A DNA stretch of 64,000 nt, taken from assembly GCA_036245805.1 (NCBI GenBank), contig BTRK01000004.1, positions 27,637,541-27,701,540 on the forward strand, read 5' to 3'. The DNA is from Pristionchus mayeri (lineage: Eukaryota; Nematoda; Chromadorea; Rhabditida; Neodiplogasteridae). Below the pieces are notes generated by a model. It was not told the DNA's origin and did not search any database. It worked only from the letters and a program-made list of their open reading frames with translations. Both the position numbers and the translations under genes were made by a program. Positions 1 through 11,414 of the stretch are shown here, one piece after another. The stretch's first letter is position 1; the number at the start of each line of letters is the position of its first letter.

Positions 1-942
1 ATACCTCCGAGAGATGGGCGAGATCGATGCAGTTCCCATCAGTGAGGAGATTGGGGAAAATACGCTCGAGTGGATTCAATGGAAGAGATTCCCAACTGGA
101 CATAGTTTCAGCGACTTATATTTATTCGCAATAACCTTGAAATTGCATAAGGGGATTTCATAAGGGCATTGGAATGTTCGTACTCCAATTTAAAAATTTT
201 CACTTATATGTTTCTTATAATCATACAGAAAAAATTACGCGAAACTTACCTCGGATTCTCGAGGAGGTCGACATCGAAGGAAGACTCATTGTTCGTCTTC
301 TGCTTGTTGCCCACAGCGTCGAGACGATCTTCCACCTGAGAAAGATAATAATTATTATTGTAATCTAGACTAATTTCGACCGATTACGGTAGTTGGAAAT
401 TGTAAAATCGTTCCGGTAATAATAAACAGGCAAGGAATTGGATACGTACTCGACAGAGTGCATCCGATTCTTGCGATTCGGAATTGGCCGGAGGGAGGGA
501 AGAGAGGGAGGGCAGAAACGTCTCTCCAGCTAGATGATCCTCGTTGAGCGACATCTGATCAACGGGCGGAGACGCGCGAGGGAGAACGATTGATGCCTGC
601 AATATTTAGATATACGTATCTTTACAAACAAATTTACACTACCACTTAATTATCGTTTCTCACAATGTATCGCAACTTTTTGATACGGAAGCAAAGAATA
701 ACTATTTTTTTCCAATTTTTAAAAAAAATTTGGGCGTGATTTTCGGCTTATTGGGGCGAATTTTAGTGACATCGTGTCATACGTGATTACACGAAAACAT
801 TAGATAAACATAGAAAGAGGCAATTCGAAGGTTAATTCAAGTGTCAAATATCTACTAATACTTTAGCAATGCTTACGTTATCAGTCGGAGTATCCTGCTG
901 CTGCTGCTGCACGGGAGACTCAATAGGACGAGTATTTGGCAT
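1..942 (-). CDS. F-box-like protein, 5' part (runs off left edge)
   Basis: Four phase-compatible exons read leftwards: 942-877, 596-450, 335-250 and 95-5. The ATG at 942 lies one base after a CTTCAG acceptor, which looks like a spliced-leader site. The N-terminus is Pro/Gln-rich with a run of five Gln, followed by an acidic Ser-rich region. The last visible exon begins WESLPLNPLERIF and continues through a DLAHLSE segment. That spacing of Leu-Pro, Ile-Phe and Asp-Leu resembles an F-box, which would make this a substrate adaptor of an SCF ubiquitin ligase. The F-box call is inference from about 30 residues. The C-terminal substrate-binding part is outside the window. An alternative is that the ATG at 103 starts a separate protein in the same frame. 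Confidence 0.4.
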
Positions 943-3116
943 ACTGAAGCGGAAATTTAAGAAAGATTTAAAAAATATAAGGCACGGTCGCCACAAATTA
1001 ATGATTTCGATAATTAAAAAGCAAATGAATGCAGAGACGATTGATACGGTCGAGAGATGGAAGTGCCCCAACTGGAATGATGGTGTACTGTAAATTGACA
1101 ACGCGACCTACAGTAACAATTTGTGTGCTTTTTTACGCAAGTTTTTAATTCGTAATTATGCTAATATAATTGAATTTCGACCGCGTAGAATAAATGTAAG
1201 TAAATAACAAAATATATTTAAATCTGTTACGATCACCCTTCCCTTTGTTGCCAGAAAGCGGGTAAATAAGTGGTTAAAATACTTTTCTTAAGCAAAAGGG
1301 ACTTCGGGTAAACAAGAATGTCCGTGCGACGTTCAACCTTCTGAGTATCAACGAAACATTAAGTGTCCTGGAAAGGGAGAAAATTCATTTAAAAAAACGT
1401 GGTTAAGCAACATGCCTCACGCTCTAACTCACAAAATTACGGTGGTTCATTGAAACTCGCAATTTTTAAAAACATTATATGCATGAATTCGATTCAGTGC
1501 ATTTGATTTGGTAGTGCCAAGCTTTATGGGGTTGAACTGATCTGCTCCTACCGTAATCCTCCCCTTACGACCAAGACGGACAAGTATCTACTGGCACGAG
1601 AGGAAACCACTCTCTCCAAGAAGGCTCGCGTAGTCACACTCGTCCTCAAATGGTACGGTACAAGACTATCGGATACTGTAACCTACCGTATACTCAGGTT
1701 GGCTCTGTATCGTGATCAGGCCGCGACAGTCCTTGAGTATATCCAGAACGTGGAACTATCGGAAAAGACGAGAGAGCCCTCATTGTGCGTGGGTTACGGT
1801 AGAAGCTCGATCGATGCCATATCTCTACCGTACTTTATCTATCTCCTTCTAGAATCACCTGGCCTCAATGGTGAAGAACAAAGAGTATGTATGAGTGGAG
1901 GTCGTAGCATCGTATCTGATCAATCGATAACCAGCATCGTTACAGTACCCCCGCCAAGAGAAAGGAGTCTCGCTCCTCAGGATATCCCAATACGTCGAGA
2001 GGTACTACGGTAGATACCGTACTTCTGCCTGATATACTCCAATCCAGACCGCCCGGCTACATCCCTCCTTCCTTCAGGGGAAAGGTCGACATGAGTAAGT
2101 TTGATCTTTGATCTCCGTAGTATGTAGTGTAGTGTGGTGATTACTCAGACGTGCAACTGTCTACGACTTCCACTCCCGCCTTCGCAGCAAGCACATGATT
2201 TAACTATTATGTTTCTTCTCCGTGTGAAGCACATCTTCTAAATTGTTCGCCATAAAGTCCTAATAAGGATAAATTTCAATTTTATTTAAAAAATTCACAT
2301 TGGAATAGTTTATAATTGATTCGAACCACCAATAGAAAGAGACAAAATTGAACGAAATGAAGATCGATTCAACTCGCTCAAATCCCTCGAGGGAGGTCAC
2401 GCAGTAGCCTCAACATCTGATCTCTATCACTCATCCATCTTCTCTTACAACTTTCCCCTCGTCTCTTGCTTGTTTATGAGTGTCTCCTTCCCATTAACAA
2501 GAGTGAAATCATTGCTCCTCTTCGTTCCTCCGAGTGGAGGAAATCATCCTCCATGAGTCAGTCCTCCATCCCCTTCAGTTTATTCTCTCTCTAAGAGGAT
2601 CCTCTTCCTACTTTCTTCGTATCAACTCAGTCTCTCTCATTTCTCATTCCTTCGATTGCGTAAGGGTAAACATCCGGGAATAGTACGCATTGCATTGTTG
2701 CTGATAAGCCTGAGGGCGAAGAGAAACTGACCATCCAGTGGCCTCCGCCCTCTCTTCCTTCCCCCCTCCCCCTCCCCCTCCCCCCTCCCCCTCCTCCTCC
2801 TAGCTTCTTCTTCCTCTCCATGAGGTTATTCTAGTGACTCTTCCTTCTCTCGATAACCCCCTCACCTTCATTCTCTTCATCTCCTCATCATGTCACTCAT
2901 CATCCCACAGTTGCAATTCAATCCTCCTCATCTTTTGCCCTCTCTTCTCCATTTCGTCTTCTATAGTCCCCTCTCTCCTCTTCCTCTTATCTTCTCTCCT
3001 TTTCGGTCTATTCGCCCCTCCTTTTCATCCCTTCCTTCAAACTTATTCTTTACTCCTCCAGTAGTATTGATTGTTGCCATCTCCATATAAACTGTACCAT
3101 TCATTCTTCTCTTCAG
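943..3116. other. intergenic region upstream of fibulin-1
   Basis: No gene could be supported here apart from one uncertain open stretch (1507-2013). The part from about 2400 to 3116 is strongly pyrimidine-rich on the + strand. It includes a run of CCCTCCCC-type repeats at 2758-2800 and ends at the CTTCAG directly before the fibulin ATG. The region must hold the promoters of both divergent neighbours, but no individual element could be identified. Confidence 0.5.
1507..2013 (+). other. open stretch of 168 codons, uncertain coding
   Basis: The frame is open from a TGA at 1504 to the TAG at 2011-2013 with no ATG near its start. Codon use looks moderately gene-like (many C-ending codons) between 1537 and 1790, and the predicted peptide is basic. 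No family is recognised. The stretch contains about six copies of TACCGTA/TACGGTA or close variants, which is unlike the exons nearby. It could be a terminal exon, a decayed gene or non-coding transcribed DNA. Confidence 0.2.
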
Positions 3117-6100
3117 ATGGATCACTCTCTCATCCACTATCTCTTATTCCTAGCAGCAGTCATATTATCTGGAGGCTCGTTCTTTTCCATTTATCTACGA
3201 ATTCCTAAATATCCCCTAATCTGCGTTGATTGATCTTTGATCTCTCAGAGGGGGCGGAGCTCTCTCGCTGCTGCTCCGGCGGCTCCCGTCACTTCTCACA
3301 AACACAAACCTGCAGGTACTCATTTTTCCTCTCACAAATTGAAGATAAAGTTGAAACTTTATACGGATTGTATGGAAATGAGTGAGCCACAGAAATAGCA
3401 ACATGTGAAAAGCTTCGTTCTCTTGAGTGGCATCAAGAGTGAGGGGACGACACTCGCGTGCAGTCGAACTGCTTCCATCTGCTGTCTACGAGCACTCCTC
3501 GATGATGCTTGCGATCAGGTTCACTCCATCCATTCCATACTCAGCTGTAGTGCACTCACTTTGTTGTGCTCGCAGGAAATGGGAGTCTCAAATTCCAGCT
3601 TATCTCACAGAACTCGTCAAAGTGTCACTTTTACTTGAAGACGAGATAAGAATGAATGGGAAGAGAAGGAGGGAATAGAGGAATGAGATCACGTGTGGGA
3701 TTGGAAATACAAATTGAATAATGGGTGAATACCAGGGAACTCTCGCTGCGAAGACTGACCAGACTTGCCCTTCCAACATAAATGCTCTCGGAGGAGGATT
3801 GAGGAAGGTCAGAGGGGAGGGGAGAGGGAGGAATGATCTTTGAACTATCAGGAGTGCTGCGATTGTTGTCTCCTCGCGAAGGAACTCGTGAGACGAAATG
3901 AACCCTGCCATCCTCCCAATGGATTCGCATCTTCTTGTCTCAGGTTTCCATTTTCGATGAAGTGTTGAGGAGAATTTGATTCTTGCTGTCGCTGCAATAC
4001 TCATTCCAGATCCTTCAACAAGTGTTGTGCCACTTCGATCGAGATCGAGGGAGATGACTCTCTTCCCTCTGCAGCCAGCATCCACAGCAAGTTTATCACC
4101 ACATTCTACAGACGTTCAGAGTTTTATGTGGCATAAACATCGAATTGTTCTCTCAGAGTCATCTCGAGTCTCCTCCGATTCCTCAATCTTCCATGGTGAT
4201 CGATGCTCCTCCTCCAAGTGTGAACATCTCTGCAACGATCGAGGAGGAGAGACCGTCGAATGCTCGTGCAGGTTAGCAACCACGTCTTTTAATGAATCGG
4301 TCTTTCATCTTCAACAGTTTCCTCTTCCAACTTAGGTTTAAGATTTGATTCTTCAGGAATGGATTCGATCTGGCAGCAGATGGAGTCTCGTGTGTTGGTC
4401 AGTCGTCTACCATTCTTCCCTTCCCCCCTTCGAATGACTTCCCTCCCTTTCGCTTTCCGCAGCTTCATTGTTGCAATTTTCTGGAGTAAATTCATCCCGG
4501 AAAAGTGTGACAATCACAATTGCTCCTTGCTTCCTCGCTTCTCTCCCTTCTCTTTAGATCGTAACGAGTGTCTCTCCTCGTTGTCTCCCTGTGATCCCGT
4601 CCACGAGGAATGCATCAACTCCCATGGGGGATATCACTGCAGAGAGAGGACCACTCCTGCCATCCTATCCACCTCTCCCCCTCCAGAGAAGATGAGAGAC
4701 ACGGGAAGAAGCATCCAGAGGGCTGGAAGAGGAAGGAAGAATGGAATAAAGCAGAGAGTCAAGATACTCGAAGACGACGTCACGAGGGATCTGAGGCCAG
4801 AAGATGCGAGGAGGATTCAGAATGATGGCATTTCGTGTCCAGTTGGATGGAGGGCAGAGGGGGGAAGATGCACTGGTAGGCAAGAGAATCACAATCACTC
4901 ATGAGCACCCACTCACTCCCTCACTTACGTGTGAGTTACAATTAATCCAATAGTTTTCATTCAAACAATTGGTCACTTGTAACACCAAGTTACGCAAAAA
5001 TATGCTCACTTGCTTTATACCTTATCCCACCAATTGCCATAATCGTCTTCTAACTGCTCCACAGACGTTGACGAGTGCCTCCTTCTAATGGACGATTGTC
5101 TCCAATCTCAACGATGCTTCAATACTCCCGGATCCTACAAATGCATCCGGACACTCTCCTGTGGAACTGGATACGCGCTCGATTCGGAGACTGAAGAGTG
5201 CAGTGGTGAGACCGATGAAGGGTTACGGTAGATATTAGAGTGTTATTGATTACTTTCATAGGCTAATTGGCCTTCAATCTTACATCCTCCCCCTCTTCCG
5301 CCTCATCGCATGACATCTGATCTTTCTTTCTGTTCGATTGTTGCAGTGTCAGGCGTTTCGTTCACTTTGAAGTTTGGGTGTCGATTACAGAGAGGGAGAA
5401 ACAGAGAGAATCACTAACATCTTACTGACTATTACTAAAAATAATAGCAACAATAATAAGAGAAATGATTGAGACGTGGACGAGTGCAATCTCGGGACAC
5501 ACGACTGTGGTGCCCTCTATCAGTGCAGAAACACTCAGGGAAGCTACAGATGCGACCCCAAGAAGTGAGACAACAAGTGGATTAAATGCATTCAAAGTTG
5601 TACAAAATGATATAATATTTGATCGACAATCCATTGGATTTCATTGGTTCTTCAGATGTTCGGAGGGTCAACTGCAGAATCCAGTGACTGGCGAGTGCAC
5701 CTCCATCGAGTGCCCTCTCGGATACGAACCAAGGGATGGAAAGTGCAATGGTTAGCCCATTCACTCACCCTTTCAGTTCAGGACGATACTAGTCCTTGAA
5801 TACTGTTGATTGCAGACATCAACGAGTGTCTCACTACGAACAGATGCGGAGCTGGAGAGGAGTGCTTGAATACCCCTGGAGGATATCGGTCAGTGGATCA
5901 TTCCTTGCAGAGGTCACTCAATGGCAGACAACGAGCAATTCCATCTCCTTCTTCAACATTCGAAAAAAACATTGTGAATAATAAATTATTCAATGCCTCA
6001 CTTCAGTTGCCAAGTGGCGGGTTCTCTCTGCTCGGTTGGATATCAGTACAATCAGGACTCCGGATTCTGTGACGGTCCGTTTTCGTAGCGCTTATTATTT

Positions 6101-9100
6101 AGTCTATGGAATGTAGTTTTTGATTGGAGAAATTGTAGTGCTCATTAATTGTGTTTCGTTATCAGACATCGACGAGTGTTCTCTCCCCAATGCTTGCGAG
6201 GGTCTTCCATGCACCAATCTGCCCGGTTCCTTCAAGTGTCGATGCAAGCAGGGATTCGAGTTCAGCGAGAGGGTCAGTCACTATTAGACAGAAGACTGGA
6301 TAGTTCAATAACCCGTGATATCTGCAGACGAAGCGATGCGAGGACGTTGACGAGTGCACTAAATTCCACGGGCACGTCTGCGATGCACTCGCCAGCTGCC
6401 ATAATACTATCGGTGAGATGATCGAGAAAGATTTAGAGAAGGGTTAACGATATTTTGCTTTTTCACATTGCTCTGGTGAGCCCTCCAAAGTTGAAATCAA
6501 TCGAATCTCCAAGTGGCAACCAAATTTATGTGCCACTTGGAGATTTGTTTGATGCCAACTTGGGATCGATCACTACAGTGCTCCGTGCCTTCTTCTGGAT
6601 ATAAAATCGGGCTTCTCTTCAGGGTCTTTCGTATGTGTCTGCAAGGCTGGCTTCCAATTGGCCGATGACGGAAGGAGTTGTGTCGGTCAGATTTACTTCC
6701 CTATTCTTTGATACCGTATGAAAGAATATTTGGTTTCATCAATATTAGTAAATTCCGATTAAATTGACTGCAGACGTGGACGAGTGTCGAACGGGCATCG
6801 CTCGCTGTGATCAGAAGTGTATCAACATTCCCGGAAGGTACCATTCATCCGTGTTCAGAGAAGGAGTCAAGGACTAACCCTCTTCTCCCTTCAGTTACCA
6901 GTGTATCTGCGAGCGTGGTTTCGCCCTCTCTTCGGATGGCCTCCGCTGCCAGGATATCGACGAGTGCTCTGCATGGAATGGAAGTGGTGAGAAGGAACTA
7001 GAGAGTGACGTCATCCCTATGCAATAACAGGGACGGATCTGTGCATGGGAGGATGCATCAACACTCCCGGGTCGTACAAGTGTCTCTGCCCTACGGGATA
7101 CACCATCCAGGCTGACGGAAGGACTTGCCAGGGTCAGATCATACAAGAGGATCAACGAAATATTATTGTGTTTCTTAAATTGAGAACTGCTGCTGAACTA
7201 GACAATCGCAAACATGTGTAAAGACTCGATTCTGAAAGGATGGGATCTCTGCCTATCTCTGAGTGAATCTTGACAGACGCGCGTCTCTAATTATCGGGAG
7301 CGGTCTGTGTCAGAAGACGAGAGATTATGATCGCAGTTCCGAGATGCCCCCCATGAACTCCAGTTTATCCAATATTCCAATGCTTCAGACATCGACGAGT
7401 GTGAACGTGGGGAGTGCTCTGGCCACGACAGAATCTGCGTGAATACTCTCGGAGACTTCAAGTGCCATCACATCACTTGCCCGCTCCACTACAACCACGA
7501 TAAGAACTACAAGAAGTTAGTTTGAAGAGCAGTCCGCTAAATTTATATTTGATGATAAGTTAGGAATCATTAATAACTGAGAGCATGTGAGTGTGAATTG
7601 TACATATCATACTTTACTGAATCTTCCCTCTCTAACCCCACTAACCCCTTCCTCTCCTTCAGTCGTTGCATGAGATCTCCCTTGGCGTGTCTCTCTCAGT
7701 CAGAGGAGGAATGCAAGAAGCACCAACCAGTGCATGTCACCTTCCAGTACATCGCCATCCCCAGACACGTCCCCATCTCTTCCCATCGACCATCCGTCAG
7801 TGATATTTGATGTCTCACCCAATTGTACACTAATCCTCTTGTAGATCACTGTATTCACCATTCGTGGTCCTTCTCACAGGGACAGCACGGTTCAGTTCGA
7901 GTTGAATCTTAACAAGTCGACCGTCGGTGTGTAAACTCTCTAACGATTGATCCTTGATCTCTTTCCTCCAGAATCCTTTGGCGTCCTTCCTGCAGTGAGG
8001 GCGAATTTCCTCCTTCAGAAGGGAGAGGAGAGGAATACGGCAGTCGTCGCGTTGAGAGATTCACTCGATGGACCACAGCAGGTCGCTCCCTCTCTCCCTC
8101 CCTAACCAGTGTGATTGACGTGATTGACTCCTTCAGGTGAATCTCGAGTTGATCCTCCGACTGCACAAGAATGGCATCTTCCATGCAAAATACGTGGCTA
8201 ATCTGGTCATTCATGTCTCTCGACACAAGAAGCAGAGTCAACTCTACTTCCCCTAACTCATTCCGTCCTGTCATCCCCCCTTCCTCTTGTCTGTTTCTAA
8301 TGCAATTACTCGGTTATTTACTAGCCCATTTGTGTTGTGTCCTCCCCTCCCCAAGGGACGGGAACGAGTAGTTTTCGTGTGGTCACTGGCCATTTCTCAA
8401 GTCCTTTCCTTCCTATCGTGGGGAGATATCGAAAGTGAGATTGCGCATAATAATAAGGGTATGTTTGGCCGTGAGAATAAACGCTACTTCACTCACACCT
8501 CCCTCTTCCTTCGATTCCCTTTGTGCCTCCGAGAGAGAGAGAAGGACTCTCTCTCTCTCAATCGAGGACAATGCAGATTAGGTAGGGAAGAGCTCACCAG
8601 TCCGAACAAATCGAAGTTAAGGAAGAAAAGTTAGCAGAAAATATATCCTTAAAATGTATGAGTGTGCAGAAGAAGGAATGTCTATGAAGCGGTGTCTCAT
8701 TATCCCCCAGATGTAGGTCTTCCTGTTGCAGTAACGTGGAGGATGGGTATTCGTGCATCAAGCAGTGTCCGAGGGGGGAACTGTCGTGCGTGAGCAACCA
8801 TACGAAGGAGATCCTCTACCAGTTCAGAGCCATCCCTTCCATCCAGACTCTCGTTACTCCTATTGAGGTGAGCGAGGAGTGACAGTTCCGCCATCTTCAG
8901 TCTTGATTCAGAAGGTGTTTGATACATAAGTGGGGGGAAGAGGGATAAATGATGGGGCGTGAATCCGATTGTTCTCCTCTTTTCTCCGTGGCGAACAACT
9001 GGCTTCTTCTCAGTCCATCAATCCCTTTTATCGTTGAGTCGATCACTGGGAGATCTCCCCTCCCCTCTCCAATTACTCTCAGTTGTAAGAACACGAGAGA

Positions 9101-9701
9101 GGTCATTAGCAGACAAGACACGGGCATAAACTCCCACTCAGAGAAAGGAACCGACCACTTTATTGCAAATCTTCCCTTCCGACGTCCAGTGCAGCCCCTA
9201 CTATAATGACATCCTTATCTCGTTGCCAGAGAATAGTAGCGAACGGAAGATCATTCGAGCTTAAATACATGAAAATACATGGCGCAGGGGATAGTCTCCG
9301 TTGAAGGTGTCTCGTATCAAGGCTCAAGTGGGAGCTCCCTTCTCAGTGGAATACGTGATGGATGCAGGGAACAGAGATCATTTCAAGATCGAGCAGGAGA
9401 ACTTCACGGGTAAGGAGGAAGGAGGAAGGGCAGACTCCCCTCGAGGACCGCCACTCGCTGTCGGCAAGCACCTTCTCATTCTCCCCCAGAAGACGAAAGA
9501 GAGAGTGGCATTGCAGGGATAGTCAAGATCATCGCCCCCATCAAGGGACCGAAGATCGAGATCGTCAAGGTGATCAGGGATGATTTCAAGTTCAAAAATA
9601 GGATAATTGAGGTGCACATCCACATCAAATCGCGTGCTTCAGTCCTTCTCTATCACAACGTCGCCCTCATCGAAGTGGACATCTCGAAGAACGATTTCTG
9701 A
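3117..9701 (+). CDS. fbl-1: fibulin-1, secreted extracellular-matrix glycoprotein
   Basis: The ATG at 3117 follows CTTCAG directly and opens a hydrophobic signal-type N-terminus. Next come anaphylatoxin-like modules with paired cysteines: RCCSGG near 3260, SICCLRALL near 3480, ECCDCC near 3855 and SFNKCC near 4015. About nine EGF-like modules follow between 4190 and 7515, most opening with D-I/V-D/N-E-C, the calcium-binding type. The protein ends in a fibulin C-terminal module with two alternative versions. Module order, the RCC/ICC/ECC pattern and the C-terminal fold match nematode FBL-1, which organises basement membranes and acts during gonad and tissue morphogenesis. One exon at about 4560-4875 carries an unusually long Arg/Lys-rich insert within an EGF unit. 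The exact donor of exon 1 is unresolved. A polyadenylation signal AATAAA lies at 9907. Confidence 0.93.
7663..8256 (+). other. fbl-1: fibulin-1 alternative 3' end, first (C-like) version
   Basis: This set of terminal exons starts after the acceptor at 7661-7662 and takes over from the donor at 7515 in phase 2, giving N-R-C-M. It encodes the fibulin C-terminal module, including the stretch RLHKNGIFHAKYVA, and stops at TAA 8254-8256. It is mutually exclusive with the set at 8711-9701, because its stop codon would prevent reading on. Confidence 0.85.
8711..9701 (+). other. fbl-1: fibulin-1 alternative 3' end, second (D-like) version
   Basis: The acceptor CCCCCAG at 8704-8710 is phase-compatible with the same donor at 7515, giving K-C-R-S-S-C-C. 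Three exons follow: 8711-8869, about 9308-9409 and about 9490-9701. They encode a Cys-rich start, then a fibulin-type C-terminal module ending in ISKNDF, with the stop at 9699-9701. The second exon is preceded by TTGAAG, a weak acceptor. The order C-like then D-like matches the known two C-terminal forms of fibulin-1. Confidence 0.85.
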
Positions 9702-10399
9702 TATTCTAATTCTATGATTCGTATAGAATTTGTTGCACAATGTAGACACTTTCCCTCTTGATCCTATTCCCTCTCTTCCTTCGGTACTCCTGTCCTCCCA
9801 CTCAGTCTCTTCCACAGCAGGACTCTTCCTTCCTTCCTCAATGCTACTATTTATCCGTGTGCTTCTCTTCCCATTTCGTTGCATCAAAACTCTGGGCCAT
9901 CTTCCGAATAAATGTCTTATCTCTGTCCCTCTCCCTTTCCCGTTCTCTCTCCTTCTCTCTAACCATCTCTGAATCTGGGTAGAAGGGGCGGAGTCGAGTG
10001 AAGGGTGGTCTCCCCTCTCTTCAAGATACTCTTAGAAGGGAGGAACTCTCTTCCCTCTCTAACTGATCATTGTCCGATTGAGTCATTCGCAGATTGCATT
10101 ATTCCCTCCGGAAGGTGCCTTCCTTTACTCACTATGCCCTCTTTACTACCCATTTGCATGAAGAGATTCAATTGGACTACAGTTCATGTCATTCTCTGAG
10201 GGAATGAAGTGAAGTGCATCCAATGGCGAACTTCTTCTTGATCCCTTCTTCAGTCCATTTCATTCTCTCAATGAGTCTCATCTCTTCCCTCTTCTCATTC
10301 CACCCATCTGACCCACTTTTCCCCTTGAAGCTCAGCATTTTTCTCGATTCCTCGCACAGTATTCTTTTCAGATCTGGATGGGTGATAATAGAATAGAGA
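9702..10399. other. intergenic region between fibulin-1 and the L1CAM gene
   Basis: It holds the fibulin 3' UTR with AATAAA at 9907-9912, then about 480 bases with no supported gene. Open frames on both strands here have no splice structure or recognisable domain. The promoter of the downstream gene presumably lies here, but no element is identifiable. Confidence 0.5.
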
Positions 10400-11330
10400 A
10401 TGCCGATGGGTAGAATAGTCTTAGCCCTACTGTGTTTTCTCCCCTTCGGAGCAGCACTCACTTCACTCTTCGGTACTATTCACTTCATCAGAGATTAAAC
10501 CATCTCTCATTCGATCATTCTTCACTTGTTGTTCAGGTCCTCCTAAGTTGTTGGTTGAGCCTCCGAAGGAAGTTTGGTTCCAACCTGGAGACGAAGAAGT
10601 TGCCAGCAAATTCTCACTCAAATGCATCGCCAGCGAAAATGCTGAAACGTACTAATTTATACCATTTCTGCAAAGAGAATTACAGAATGAATGATCTCGA
10701 TCGTCAATATTTGAATAGTAACTTTTTCTTAATTCGAGTATTATTTAGATCATAATTGCCTTCACTCATCCATTTCAGATACTACTGGCATAAGAATGGT
10801 GAATCTCTCGAGGTCGAAGGGGAGATCTCATGGGAGAAACCTGGGCAGAGCGGGTCCATCCTATTCACTCGACCAGGTCCCCATCATGTCGGGTCAGTCG
10901 ATGGATATCCCAATCATTAGGTCATAGATCTCCTTCAGATACTATCAGTGCTTCGTATCCAACATCTACGGGACTGCTGTCTCCAATCGAGTTCACGTTC
11001 AATTGGGAGGTTCGATCTTTTCTGGCTTTAAATTGAAGACAACATTTGGGAGGAGGGGTTAGTTGTGTTTTCGGGCAGAAGTGTTGAGTGAGTAAGTGAG
11101 TGGTAAAGTATTGCTTCTCTTCTCTTCTCCGAGTCATTCTCGTTTGTGATTACCCTCTAGGGATTTCCTCTCATCACGGATTCATCTCCCGTTGACACTC
11201 CCTTGATGCATGGGCATTGTCCCTCCCATAATCAGTCCTCCCACTCATTAGCAGTCCCCTCCCCTCCCCCCTCTTCTCTCTCTGATCAGGAACTCGTTCG
11301 AGGAAGTCTCTTTGAAGTTGACCATTGTGC

Positions 11331-11414
<84 letters not shown>

